From IMG/VR virus record IMGVR_UViG_3300030110_000119, positions 1-25,144 of that record: DNA of 25,144 bases. One strand, given 5' to 3'. This DNA is from a virus. The notes under the pieces were generated by a model. That model saw only the letters and a program-made list of their open reading frames with translations. It ran no database searches and was not told the DNA's origin. The position numbers were made by a program, and so were the translations under genes. This document shows, one piece after another, positions 1 through 7,907 of the stretch. The first letter of the stretch is position 1, and every line of letters starts with the position of its first letter.

Positions 1-248
1 ATTGTAATCGTATCGGCATCAAACCCAATGTAAGTTCTATTGTTGGCATCGCTGTGGTTGCTAAAAAACGAATTGCCTCCTCCAAGATTGCCACGTTTTG
101 TCCAAAAAGAAAAAGTGCCAATGTCGTTAGATGTGGCTGTTCCTGCTGTTCTATTAAGATAAGCCGAATCATCATCGTTAAATCTTAACGACTGGTCAAT
201 AGTGTAACCAGAAGAAGGTTTAACGATACCAGACTGAAGAATCGGCAT
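1..248 (-). CDS. Partial tail/fibre-like protein with LamG-like N-terminus
   Basis: The first 82 codons of a longer gene are visible; its 3' part lies beyond the left edge. The protein begins MPILQSGIVKPSSGYTIDQS and continues with SLRFNDDDSAYLNRTAG, then FSFWTKRGNL. This arrangement (a short lead, 'S-L-R-F-n-d-d-d-s-A-Y-L', then a 'W-x-K-R' strand) is typical of phage structural proteins carrying a concanavalin/LamG-like sugar-binding fold. In such proteins the domain sits on tail fibres or other receptor-contact parts. The ATG directly follows the stop of the upstream fibre-like gene, so it belongs to the same late operon. The assignment to a LamG-like fold comes from pattern memory only. 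Confidence 0.7.
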   Translation of the reverse strand, partial: MPILQSGIVKPSSGYTIDQSLRFNDDDSAYLNRTAGTATSNDIGTFSFWTKRGNLGGGNSFFSNHSDANNRTYIGFDADTIT

Positions 249-767
249 TTAGGAAAGCGCCTCACTTGCTGAAACGTAGACGTTTGTTCCATCACAGTAG
301 TAAGTTACAAGGTATGTTCCCGCCGTGGATACATCCCAAGATGCCCCTTTCTTTACTTCCGAGCCTAAACTGATGGTGTATGCCGAGGGATTAATCAATT
401 TAATAAATCCCGATTGACCAGTTGTTTCATTTTGAAAAGATAATTCATCTGCGGCGGCAGGCGTATAGTGAAAGTTGTTACCACTATCCAAATCAATCAA
501 AGTACCTTCGGTGATAGTTTGAGGAGAGCCTCTTTGCGATCCTGACCAAGACTGATCTGCCGCTAATGTAACAAGAGCCGTAACCCCATCTAGAAGGTTT
601 AGTTCTGTTACGTTAGAGTTAACAGCCGCCGCAGTTAAATTAGGAAACTGCGTTTGCAGTACAGCCTTGATTAAACGAAGGTGATCGTCGCCTTCACCTA
701 CCGCATCCCCAACAGCCGGATAGGATGTATTTAATTGACTAATATATGAGGCGGTTTCGACAGTCAT
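249..767 (-). CDS. Tail-fibre-like structural protein, 172 aa
   Basis: Residues 7-45 (SYISQLNTSYPAVGDAVGEGDD, then HLRLIKAVLQTQFPN) match a short domain common at the start of phage tail-fibre and baseplate-associated proteins. That domain usually reads 'Y-I-x-x-L-n-x-x-x-P-x-g-D-x-x-x-E-G-D-D-H-I-R-L-I-K'. The rest is beta-rich and Ser/Thr/Gly-rich, ending in strands such as GTYLVTYYCDGTNVYVSAS, which looks like a small trimeric or jelly-roll surface domain. The ATG overlaps the TAA of the preceding gene (TAATG), so translation is probably coupled. Its role in host contact is inferred from the N-terminal pattern and its position among tail genes. Confidence 0.7.
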   Translation of the reverse strand: MTVETASYISQLNTSYPAVGDAVGEGDDHLRLIKAVLQTQFPNLTAAAVNSNVTELNLLDGVTALVTLAADQSWSGSQRGSPQTITEGTLIDLDSGNNFHYTPAAADELSFQNETTGQSGFIKLINPSAYTISLGSEVKKGASWDVSTAGTYLVTYYCDGTNVYVSASEALS

Positions 768-1273
768 TACGCACTCGCCGCTGTCAGCGTGACAGTCACT
801 TCTAATGTGTCGCCAGAAATTACTGAGCGGGTAGATCCAAAATCAACTACACCGTAAAGAGTTCCAGAAGTTCCAGATTTAGTGTTGTTAGTTGTAAGGA
901 ACGCTCCAGCAACAGTAGCGGTTGCGTTACAAGAAAACGTAGCTTTGCTACCGCTATTGTCTACGCTTTTGCTTGCAACAGTTCCTAATGTTAAGGTAGG
1001 TCTATTAGACTGTGAGTACCCAACCAACTCAGCCCAAGAGGAGTGAGAAGACATGGTATCAGCGGCAACGGAAGTTCCAGCCGCTTTAAGGCCAACAAAC
1101 CAACTGGCGGTATATGAAGAACCTTTTAAATACTTATCAAGTAAGTCATTAAGCCCTCCGTCAACAATAAGATTCTTTTTATTTTCTTCCCACTTTATTT
1201 TTCCTTCGGAATCCTTACAGACAATATTCCAAGTATTTTTAAGTTGAAGAGCAACTTCTTTTACTTCATTCAT
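767..1273 (-). CDS. Phage structural protein, 168 aa, beta-rich
   Basis: The open frame extends upstream to 1345, but I chose the internal ATG (protein MNEVKEVALQLKNTW...). An AGGAGG ribosome site sits 7 bases before it, and the longer form would overlap the upstream gene. The middle (YTASWFVGLKAAGT, DTMSSHSSWAELVGYS) and C-terminal parts (VAGAFLTTNNTKSGTSGTLY, SGDTLEVTVTLTA) match a widespread phage virion family found near tail and head-tail genes, with alternating beta strands and many Ser/Thr/Gly. Precise role is unknown; a tail or decoration component is likely. The gap to the upstream gene is 44 bases. Confidence 0.72.
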   Translation of the reverse strand: MNEVKEVALQLKNTWNIVCKDSEGKIKWEENKKNLIVDGGLNDLLDKYLKGSSYTASWFVGLKAAGTSVAADTMSSHSSWAELVGYSQSNRPTLTLGTVASKSVDNSGSKATFSCNATATVAGAFLTTNNTKSGTSGTLYGVVDFGSTRSVISGDTLEVTVTLTAASA

Positions 1274-1317
1274 GGTTAAGCCTCCTGTGGCCTTTATATC
1301 AGCATAAGTTGTGTCTT

Positions 1318-1863
1318 TCAATTTGGATAATCCACTGTTGTCCAAGTTGTTGGTGCATCAGAAACATCATCCCATAGGAACTCGTTGTCTGTTACTGCGG
1401 AACCATTTACAGTCATGGTAATTGTATCTTGGAAAAATTGACCAAGAATAAATCTATTTGTTGCGGCTAAAGTTACGCTTTCTGGATAAAGAGTATTGTT
1501 TACATAACCGCCAGTTACGCCAAGAGATACAGCGTCAGCAAATGTAGCGTTATCATTTTGAGTGTAGCCATTTTGTACTGACATACTCACGCTTTCTGAA
1601 AAAGTAAATCCACCGACAGAACTGTATCCGTTGTTTATTGCAAACGTAATAGATTCTGGAAAGTTCATTCCAGATGAGTTTGTATTCCCCGCGCTTACGC
1701 CAAGAGTAATAGAACCCGAAACTATGTTTAAGTGCGTAGATGAGCCTGAACTACTTACAGCAAACAAAGAACTGTTTGCTTTGGCGGGGCTATTCCAATT
1801 TATACCGATACTACTCCAGTATATTGGGGAAGAGGCTTCAGCCCATGTTATCGGTGCGGTCAA
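1318..1863 (-). CDS. Repetitive beta-rich virion protein, 181 aa
   Basis: The protein is built from about five or six imperfect repeats of 18-20 residues, with pattern [FY]-x-[ED]-[SAT]-[IV]-[ST]-x-x-[AV]-x-x-G-Y. Repeat starts are near residues 68, 88, 108, 126 and 144, and a weaker copy lies near 50. The ends resemble each other: ITWAEASSPIYWSS at the N-terminus and FLWDDVSDAPTTWTT at the C-terminus share W-[AD]-[ED]-[AV]-S spaced before a second W. Such stacked short repeats suggest an elongated or beta-solenoid-like structural protein. Translation likely starts at a TTG that overlaps the adaptor stop codon as TTGA. The family is not recognised; a tail or fibre part is inferred from its neighbours. 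Confidence 0.65.
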   Translation of the reverse strand: MTAPITWAEASSPIYWSSIGINWNSPAKANSSLFAVSSSGSSTHLNIVSGSITLGVSAGNTNSSGMNFPESITFAINNGYSSVGGFTFSESVSMSVQNGYTQNDNATFADAVSLGVTGGYVNNTLYPESVTLAATNRFILGQFFQDTITMTVNGSAVTDNEFLWDDVSDAPTTWTTVDYPN

Positions 1864-2486
1864 TAGTAGCCACCCGTATTCATTACTCTAAGGGCGGAGC
1901 CTGAGTGACGATCCTTATTATCTTGTTCTTGTATATCTGATATAGACTGCTGAAATGCTGTTGCCCATAGTTGCGCTCTAGGATCATTCATAACAAACGG
2001 CTCTGCTTCTAACAAGCATCCATAAAGATAAACATCTGGAGCATTATCAATTACCCAGTTTGTAGGAGATACCCCTGTTAGAGCATCAAACTTTTTGTAA
2101 AATAACATCTCAATAGTCTGCACACTTCCCGGTACTGGCCCTAACTGAAGTTCATCAGAAATAATTGTGTACATCTGCGGCGTACCTTCTTGTGTACTTC
2201 CATACAATCTATCATAGATTTCAGGGGTAACATACTGCATAGGAGTTATAGGAGAGGTATTTATTTGCAGATTACGCATCTGTATAAACCCTCCGGGTAA
2301 GGCAAGATTTCTTTGCCCCACTACAGTAGATGCAGTCTGCTTTTCTTCCATCGCCCTAATGCGAAGCAACCTGTTAAACCTAGCCTCTGCCAAAGCAATA
2401 AACTCTGGTATCCGGTCAGTCAGGTCATCCCTGTCTAACCAGTTAGCAACCGCTGTGTTTAACTCGGTGTAATTACTTATAGCCAT
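1860..2486 (-). CDS. Head-tail adaptor protein (SU10 adaptor-like)
   Basis: This 208-aa protein would form the ring that joins the portal to the tail after packaging. The N-terminus (NYTELNTAVANWLDRDDLTD, then IPEFIALAEARFNRLLRIRAME) is the typical opening of the SU10/P22-gp4-like adaptor family: two helices with a WL-x-R-D-D-L motif and an A-E-A-R-x-N-R helix. The central beta region contains LPGGFIQMRNLQI and ISDELQLGPVPG, and the C-terminus has YLYGCLLEAEPFVMNDPRAQLW, also family-like. Its place downstream of the capsid gene fits. The ATG overlaps the TAA of a 28-codon gene (TAATG), so the two are probably translationally coupled. Confidence 0.85.
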   Translation of the reverse strand: MAISNYTELNTAVANWLDRDDLTDRIPEFIALAEARFNRLLRIRAMEEKQTASTVVGQRNLALPGGFIQMRNLQINTSPITPMQYVTPEIYDRLYGSTQEGTPQMYTIISDELQLGPVPGSVQTIEMLFYKKFDALTGVSPTNWVIDNAPDVYLYGCLLEAEPFVMNDPRAQLWATAFQQSISDIQEQDNKDRHSGSALRVMNTGGYY

Positions 2487-2572
2487 TAACTATTCTTGCT
2501 TTTAAACCAAACAGAGTTGTTGACAATAGGCTTCTGATCGTTGCCTGAAAATGTAGGTTGATATAACCACAT
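2486..2572 (-). CDS. 28-aa conserved-looking small protein
   Basis: A short open frame fills the gap between the adaptor and the 113-aa gene. It encodes MWLYQPTFSGNDQKPIVNNS followed by VWFKSKNS. A GAGGG ribosome site lies 8 bases before the ATG, its stop overlaps the adaptor start (TAATG), and the upstream stop is only 2 bases away. This exact packing argues that the frame is translated rather than a chance frame. No function is known; the Trp/Tyr-rich composition suggests a structural peptide or a packing piece of the head-tail joint. Confidence 0.55.
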   Translation of the reverse strand: MWLYQPTFSGNDQKPIVNNSVWFKSKNS

Positions 2573-2574
2573 AA

Positions 2575-2916
2575 TTATACCCTCGTAGGTGTAGTCCTGA
2601 AATATTTGTTTTCAGGATTGTTTAAATACTTTGCTAGTAATTTGTCATCTTTCTTGATTGCGTCACCTGTTTCCTCGCACCACTGTTCCCATACGGCAAA
2701 AGGAATTGATGCTACAGTAACTCCGTTATCAGTTCCCATTGCTGACGCTTTACCAAATGTAAGTTTGTCACCGTAGTTATTCAAGTTAAGTTTGTTTCTT
2801 TCTATAACAGGTTGTACATCTTGGTAAGTGTTAATAGTTGCAGTCCCATCAGTATTAATGTCCAGTTTCCAAGGACGAGAATCTGGAGCGTCAAAATTCC
2901 ATCCAGATGAATTCAT
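2575..2916 (-). CDS. Hypothetical phage protein, 113 aa
   Basis: A soluble protein with no signal or membrane segment. It starts MNSSGWNFDAPDSRPW and has a central region DVQPVIERNKLNLNNYGDKL. The C-terminal half is helical and polar (FAVWEQWCEETGD, LLAKYLNNPENKYFRT). Proteins with the D-x-x-P-V-[IL]-E-x-N-K segment occur between capsid and adaptor genes in other phages, so a virion-assembly role is plausible but unproven. It overlaps the oxygenase gene by the 4-base ATGA junction, indicating cotranslation. Confidence 0.65.
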   Translation of the reverse strand: MNSSGWNFDAPDSRPWKLDINTDGTATINTYQDVQPVIERNKLNLNNYGDKLTFGKASAMGTDNGVTVASIPFAVWEQWCEETGDAIKKDDKLLAKYLNNPENKYFRTTPTRV

Positions 2917-3656
2917 ATCGGCATTGATCCTCTATCTTCAGTAATTGCTTTAAATTGTTTGTGAACATTCTTTGCATGAAGTTTAGCATCTACAGTCTTT
3001 GGTTTAGTGCTAACAGATTGTTCAGCCTTCAATGCTTTCTTAAATTCTTTCTTAGTAACCATTACATCTTTCTCCCGAAACCAAAAAGTTATGATCCACT
3101 TGTCCCCGTTTTCTGGAGGTAGTCCCATGTGTAACGATGCAGGGTGCGGAACCTTGTTTTCATCAAGGTTTCCAAACATAAGAACCCTGCCTTGTACGGC
3201 TTGTATAGCAAGCCCTAAAACAGGAAAGACTGTGCCACCACCATCTTGTACGTCATTCAAGTACGCAATCATAGTGACACAGCGATTCCCACCTTCTTTT
3301 ATCTTTGAAGATTTCGGCATCTCCCCCATTTCATCAGGGAGAAACGCATCATAGTGTGGTTTGTACTCCTGCCCCGGCTGATACCTTTGAATACTCAGAG
3401 GTTCCAACCGGGTAGGAGGTAGACCGCACATACCGGAAAACGCTTCAATAACACCGTCTAACACATCGTTGTCACCGTAATCAAAGAAAGCACCTTTACT
3501 GGTTCTTGCTTTGTCTTGGATATACTTACCCTCACGGTTTATTAGATTATCACCAAGCCCTTTATTTGCGGCAAGGTTAATTATGTGTTCACATAAATCA
3601 GGTGAAAGCACATTATCTTCAACAACAATAGTAGGAGTGTTATTGTATTTAATCAA
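2913..3656 (-). CDS. 2-oxoglutarate/Fe(II) dioxygenase, prolyl-4-hydroxylase type
   Basis: This 247-aa protein would use Fe(II), O2 and 2-oxoglutarate to hydroxylate a side chain. The iron ligands are visible as H101-x-D103 (KPHYDAF) and H176, and the 2-oxoglutarate-binding K186 comes ten residues after H176, exactly the prolyl-4-hydroxylase spacing. Other family features are the strand IQRYQPGQEYKPHYD, AYLNDVQDGGGTVFP and the terminal strand WIITFWFRE. A lysine-rich tail from about residue 200 follows. It begins with TTG overlapping the capsid gene stop (TTGA) and is cotranscribed with it, so a virion protein is one possible substrate. Host-protein modification or a DNA-repair-type demethylation role are alternatives. 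Confidence 0.87.
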   Translation of the reverse strand: MIKYNNTPTIVVEDNVLSPDLCEHIINLAANKGLGDNLINREGKYIQDKARTSKGAFFDYGDNDVLDGVIEAFSGMCGLPPTRLEPLSIQRYQPGQEYKPHYDAFLPDEMGEMPKSSKIKEGGNRCVTMIAYLNDVQDGGGTVFPVLGLAIQAVQGRVLMFGNLDENKVPHPASLHMGLPPENGDKWIITFWFREKDVMVTKKEFKKALKAEQSVSTKPKTVDAKLHAKNVHKQFKAITEDRGSMPI

Positions 3657-4666
3657 GCGTTTTTAATTCCGATAACAGCCGCATTAGCCAAACCATTCTT
3701 GGCGCGTAGACCGTATTCAGCCACCATCAACTGCTTCACGCTGTCGCCAGTCTTGGCAAGGGTTTCGGTCATAAAGGGCCGTAGATAGTCAATTGACCAG
3801 AAATCATAGTCAAAGAAGTACAACTGGTTAGGCAGACACAGACGGCTAGGCACAATCTTCAGCGTACCAAAATCAGTCACCAAAACATCAATGGCGTTGA
3901 TAGCGGTAGCAGGAGCCGCACCCGGCGCTTCTTTCTGAAGGTCAGCAATAACCGAGCCACCAAGCGAACTAATTTTCTGCTTGAGTGAAGCATCGCACAT
4001 GAGGTCGGTAGGTTCACCACCGTTATCAAAGCAACGCTCCATAGCGAGGTTAATCATTGCCATCGTTAGAACTGCATCAGAACCCGAAGGACTTGCTACA
4101 GACGATCCGTTAGGAAAACCAGCGGTAGGCGAGCCTTGGTTGACAATACCAACAACAGGAGAGGCCGAACCATCAATAATGTTTGACGTTCCTGCGGCGG
4201 CAGTACCAAGCCAAGACATTACAGCCGCTGTTTTACGAACCGTAGTTGTGTTACCATCAACCTTAAGGTCTTCAGAAAGCATCATCTTTTCCATATCGCG
4301 CTTAATTTCTTTTGCGCGTTTAGCAAGTTGATACGCCTGACTTGACTTGCGGCCTGCAAAATCTACAGCCTCTGCCGTTCCTGATGTTTGTACCGCTTTG
4401 TACGAAATCTGAGTACGGTTCTGCAAACGTCGAGGCTCTGCAACTGCTAGAGCATCCATGTTATTATCACCCTCTAATTTCTGGTTAGCGGCGGCGGCGG
4501 CGAGTTCATCAGTCTGCCACTCAAACAACGTGTTGTCACAAGACCCTTTGCCCACGCTTGACATAAACGGCGTGTCCATCGGGCTAATATTATAAATGAT
4601 ATTACTTAGGTCTTCTCTAATGCCTACGGCACTAAAAGTAGTCCTAGTATTTGCTGCAATTGCCAT
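3653..4666 (-). CDS. Major capsid protein (SU10/DUF5309 type)
   Basis: The 337-aa protein forms the capsid shell. Its N-terminus has IREDLSNIIYNISPMDTPFM then SSVGKGSCDNTLFEWQTDEL, the signature opening of the DUF5309/SU10 major head protein family (HK97 fold). A long helix follows (AYQLAKRAKEIKRDMEKMML), corresponding to the spine region, and the C-terminal part contains NQLYFFDYDFWSIDYLRPF and AEYGLRAKNGLANAAVIG. Length is normal for the family. A strong AAAGGAG ribosome site lies 6 bases before the ATG, as expected for a highly made protein. Scaffold lies directly upstream in the transcript. Confidence 0.92.
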   Translation of the reverse strand: MAIAANTRTTFSAVGIREDLSNIIYNISPMDTPFMSSVGKGSCDNTLFEWQTDELAAAAANQKLEGDNNMDALAVAEPRRLQNRTQISYKAVQTSGTAEAVDFAGRKSSQAYQLAKRAKEIKRDMEKMMLSEDLKVDGNTTTVRKTAAVMSWLGTAAAGTSNIIDGSASPVVGIVNQGSPTAGFPNGSSVASPSGSDAVLTMAMINLAMERCFDNGGEPTDLMCDASLKQKISSLGGSVIADLQKEAPGAAPATAINAIDVLVTDFGTLKIVPSRLCLPNQLYFFDYDFWSIDYLRPFMTETLAKTGDSVKQLMVAEYGLRAKNGLANAAVIGIKNA

Positions 4667-4680
4667 AAATGACTCCTTTG

Positions 4681-5721
4681 TTAAAGTTCTACATAATCCT
4701 CAAACAGACTAGCGGCATCTTCCGCTCTTCCTGTCTGTTTAAGACGTTTCATTGAGGCAATACGTTTTGATTTGGCATCAGATTTCTTAGTAGAACCTTT
4801 GCCAGACCTGACAACTTTGGGTTTGTTTTTTAACTTTTTCGCTTTAACATCTGAGTTCTGCAAGGCGTCATACTTTTGAGCCTTCATTAGAACGATTAGC
4901 GATCTATGGTCGATTAGTTGTTTTAGTTCTTCTTTAGTGAATCCCTGATTAACAGCGTATGAAGAAAGTTCAGATGCCATCTGATTACGTTTTTCTGTAT
5001 CATTCCATTCAGGCACAGCCGCTACTAACTTTTGGTGTTCTTCCTGAACGGCCAGTTGACGCATTTTAGCAATTTCTTTATTCTGTTTATCATGCTCAAA
5101 CTGTTGCTGGGCTTGCGCTTGCCTAACACGTTCTTGAGCATCACGGAACTCTTCTTTTTTGGTAACAAATGCAATGGGATCTTCTTCACGAAGTTGTTCC
5201 CAATCAATATTACCAAACTGTTCTAATCCTGCCATAGAGTTTTGAACAAATTGTCCAAGTGCATCCATGTATTGCTGACGCTCCGCCTGTGCTTCAGAAA
5301 TCTCATTATTCCACTGCTGTTGCAGTTGAGCCATTTGATCTCTTTGGCTTGCAAGTTCTTGCGTTTTACGAGTATAGTCAGACTGACGGGAGTACCCTTG
5401 TACAAGTTCGTCAAGGCTTACCTCAAATTCTTCACCGTCAACTTTGACGGAATAAAATTCAGGTTCCTCTTCAACCTCATTTTCGTCTAACTCTTCCTCT
5501 TCAGATTCTTCCTCAGATTCCTCTTCGGCCTCTTCTTCAAGGACATCCTCTTCCAATGGTTCGTCTTGAGTTTCCTCAGTAGACTCTTCAACATCTTCCG
5601 TAGGTGCGCTTTCTTCGGTTTGTGGTTTCTCCTCTTCAGGTTCCATTAATCCAAGAAAAGCATTTTGTGCTTCGGTAATACTACCGGGTGCTACTGGAAG
5701 CGGGTCAATGGTATCCGCCAT
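4681..5721 (-). CDS. Capsid scaffolding protein
   Basis: At 346 aa this protein has the composition and place of a scaffold. A very acidic stretch covers roughly residues 28-88, with long runs of Glu. A short folded segment follows (FYSVKVDGEEFEVSLDELVQ, SRQSDYTRKTQELASQRDQM), then a Gln/Glu-rich coiled coil, and finally a basic C-terminus (KAKKLKNKPKVVRSG). Basic C-terminal ends of scaffolds commonly contact capsid subunits. No protease motif is visible. The gene is immediately upstream of the capsid gene with a 14-base gap, and AAGGAG precedes its ATG. The scaffold assignment is from order and features, not a catalytic signature. Confidence 0.85.
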   Translation of the reverse strand: MADTIDPLPVAPGSITEAQNAFLGLMEPEEEKPQTEESAPTEDVEESTEETQDEPLEEDVLEEEAEEESEEESEEEELDENEVEEEPEFYSVKVDGEEFEVSLDELVQGYSRQSDYTRKTQELASQRDQMAQLQQQWNNEISEAQAERQQYMDALGQFVQNSMAGLEQFGNIDWEQLREEDPIAFVTKKEEFRDAQERVRQAQAQQQFEHDKQNKEIAKMRQLAVQEEHQKLVAAVPEWNDTEKRNQMASELSSYAVNQGFTKEELKQLIDHRSLIVLMKAQKYDALQNSDVKAKKLKNKPKVVRSGKGSTKKSDAKSKRIASMKRLKQTGRAEDAASLFEDYVEL

Positions 5722-5733
5722 AACAAATTCTCC

Positions 5734-5970
5734 TTATATGTGGTATTCCTTAAGTTTTTCCGCCATCTCTCCGGTTTCTACAATACTGGTTAGATGAAGG
5801 CGAAGTCTCTCAAGGAGTCGTAATGAAAGCCAACATTGTTCGCGGCTTTCGACATCGTTCACACTTGAATGCGCCCAAGTGTTATAAATATTTTCTGCTA
5901 ATTTTTCAAATGATTCATTATATAGAGGGTCATTAAGAAGGCTTTTCGCGTGTTCTATATCTCTACTCAT
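5734..5970 (-). CDS. Small helical phage protein between portal and scaffold, 78 aa
   Basis: A wholly helical, soluble protein with pattern A-x-x-L-L-x-x-P-L-Y followed by FEKLAENIYNTW, SREQCWLSLRLLERLRLHL and a terminal E-T-G-E-M. A small protein with this 'R-E-x-x-W-x-x-L-x-x-L-x-x-L-x-x-H-L' layout is commonly found beside the portal gene in SU10-like and marine phages; its function is not known to me. It overlaps the portal gene at an ATGA junction and lies 12 bases before the scaffold start, so it is part of the head operon. Confidence 0.7.
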   Translation of the reverse strand: MSRDIEHAKSLLNDPLYNESFEKLAENIYNTWAHSSVNDVESREQCWLSLRLLERLRLHLTSIVETGEMAEKLKEYHI

Positions 5971-7907
5971 GTTGCTCCTATTGCTACAGCCCTTTTCTGT
6001 TCTCGTTCAAGGGCTAGTTCTTCGGCTTTAAGTTGGGCATCTACAGCGGCTTCTTGTGCGTCCTGCTGGACTTTCATCATTTTAACTTGTAAATCGCCTT
6101 GTTTTATTTCCAACTCTTTCATTTTAATCTGTTGTTCCATCATAGCCGTTTGCTGTTCTGGGTTAGGCTGTTCAGGTTGCGGAGGCGGGGGAGGTGTTAA
6201 GAAATCATTAACATTCTGATAGCCCATTGCCTTTATAAGTGCGGCCCCAAGATTGTACATATTTTGCGGAGTTACAATAGGTAATCCACCAGACATAGCC
6301 TGTCCTGCAAACTGCAACATCTGTGACAGGTGAGCCATTTGCTGATCCTTTGAGCCATTTCCAAGAGCAACAGAAACAGTGCAATCCATCTTATCGCTCC
6401 ACATATCAGGGCGTACAGGAACCCACTCATTACGCAACATAACCACTCGCTCTTTATCCTGATATTTAAGCAGAAGTTCATAAATATAATTCATCAATTC
6501 TTTAACGCCAGTTTCTGCAAACTGTCTTGCAATCATTTCCACTCTTGACTGGGCGTTAGTCATCACAGCATTAACAGCGGTAGCCGTAGTGTGTGACGTT
6601 AAAGCATCTGCATTAATCCCTTGAGTGTTTTTGTTTACTCCTGATCTTGATTCCCTTACCTCATCAAGATATCCTAGCATCTGGAATGAGTAAGGCTCAA
6701 GGGGAGGGGTAGCCAAGGGCGTAACAGCATTAGGGGATTTAACCCGAACCACGCCCCCCGGCCTCTGGGTTAGGAGGTCATCTAAATTCGCTTGACCTTC
6801 AAGAACTGCATATCTACCAAAGTTCTGGTTGTAGGCGTTGTCCATCAGGTTACGCATTAGCGTACTCTTGATTAACTGTAAGTCCATTACGAGGTCTGCA
6901 ACTGACAACCCAAAAAACTTATGTGGAATTTTTAGCGGGGTAATAGAAACAAACGGAGTGTAATCAATTTCTTCGTTAGAAAAAACGTAATCACCGACAG
7001 TGCAAACTTTTCTTAATTCTGCAATTCCATCTTCATCAAAGTCTGTTCTAAGAAATGATTCGTGTAGATAATATTCTCTTAGTGCTTCTTCTTCGCCTCC
7101 GTTGAATACTCCGGCCATACTATCTGAATTATCAAACTGATAACGGGCTAAACGCTCTTCGTTGAAATCCATCATGTTATCGCCGCCGCCCAAGTCCTCA
7201 ACACCAAAGTCATCATCGGGGTACATTATGCGAAGTTCTGATAAAGTCTTTTTTACTCTATGACAAACAAACCTAGCATCTTTGATTGACTTTGCTTCTC
7301 TGGAAATTAAGAATTCTTCGGGGGGTACATTCTCTATACGAACTCTTCCATCATAATTACTACGCTTGATAACAACGTCATGGTACATACCTTCCGGCCC
7401 TTCAACTGCGGTATGCTCAAGAACCTCTACGTCATCACCTGAGATTAAATATTCAAACTCAAGGTCGCCAAGATTTTGATATTCTTCTCTTTTGGCTTCT
7501 TCGTATTCATCCCACCACACTTTTACAATACCGTTCTTTTGTAAAAGCGCATCATGGAACCAAGAATAAAGAACCTCCCAGCCCGAATTATCTTTTGTAA
7601 AGACGTAGTTGACGTAATCCGTGGCCTGTTTTGCCGCTTCTACGTCTTCCGGGCCGTGAGGTGTAAACTTAACCATCTCATCACCAGAGGCAAATACTCG
7701 CATTAAAGACGGTTTAATCCATTCAATTGTATCCTGAACAGTGGAATCAACGTATTGACTGCGGCCCTCTACCTCGTTACCAAAGGGCAACGCATAGTAA
7801 TATTCCTGAGCCTTTTCCCGCTGTTCCGATATCTCTCCATCATACCCAAGAGAGCCTGTAATCTCTCCTTGAATTCGTGATATCAGTTCTCGTTCTTTAT
7901 CAGACAA
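5967..7907 (-). CDS. Portal protein (SU10-like)
   Basis: This 646-aa protein would form the dodecameric channel through which DNA enters and leaves the head, and on which the terminase docks. Family-typical parts are EISEQREKAQEYYYALPFGN, EGRSQYVDSTVQDTIEWIKP with the following SLMRVFAS, and NYDGRVRIENVPPEEFLISR. Also visible are LKIPHKFFGLSVADLVMDLQ (stem region) and SRSGVNKNTQGINADAL. The C-terminus is a long Gln/Glu-rich helix after a PPPPP run near residue 560, matching the barrel/crown region. Translation appears to begin at TTG with an AGGA site 8-9 bases upstream and overlaps the TerL stop by 8 bases; there is no usable ATG nearby in frame. Confidence 0.92.
   Translation of the reverse strand: MSDKERELISRIQGEITGSLGYDGEISEQREKAQEYYYALPFGNEVEGRSQYVDSTVQDTIEWIKPSLMRVFASGDEMVKFTPHGPEDVEAAKQATDYVNYVFTKDNSGWEVLYSWFHDALLQKNGIVKVWWDEYEEAKREEYQNLGDLEFEYLISGDDVEVLEHTAVEGPEGMYHDVVIKRSNYDGRVRIENVPPEEFLISREAKSIKDARFVCHRVKKTLSELRIMYPDDDFGVEDLGGGDNMMDFNEERLARYQFDNSDSMAGVFNGGEEEALREYYLHESFLRTDFDEDGIAELRKVCTVGDYVFSNEEIDYTPFVSITPLKIPHKFFGLSVADLVMDLQLIKSTLMRNLMDNAYNQNFGRYAVLEGQANLDDLLTQRPGGVVRVKSPNAVTPLATPPLEPYSFQMLGYLDEVRESRSGVNKNTQGINADALTSHTTATAVNAVMTNAQSRVEMIARQFAETGVKELMNYIYELLLKYQDKERVVMLRNEWVPVRPDMWSDKMDCTVSVALGNGSKDQQMAHLSQMLQFAGQAMSGGLPIVTPQNMYNLGAALIKAMGYQNVNDFLTPPPPPQPEQPNPEQQTAMMEQQIKMKELEIKQGDLQVKMMKVQQDAQEAAVDAQLKAEELALEREQKRAVAIGAT

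Noticed and set aside
767-1345. Longer start at 1345 for the 168-aa structural gene
   Set aside because: It has no good ribosome site and overlaps the neighbour, while ATG 1273 has AGGAGG at 7 bases.
5025-5490. Several overlapping open frames opposite the scaffold gene
   Set aside because: They are alternate-frame shadows of the Glu/Gln-rich scaffold codons without ribosome sites.
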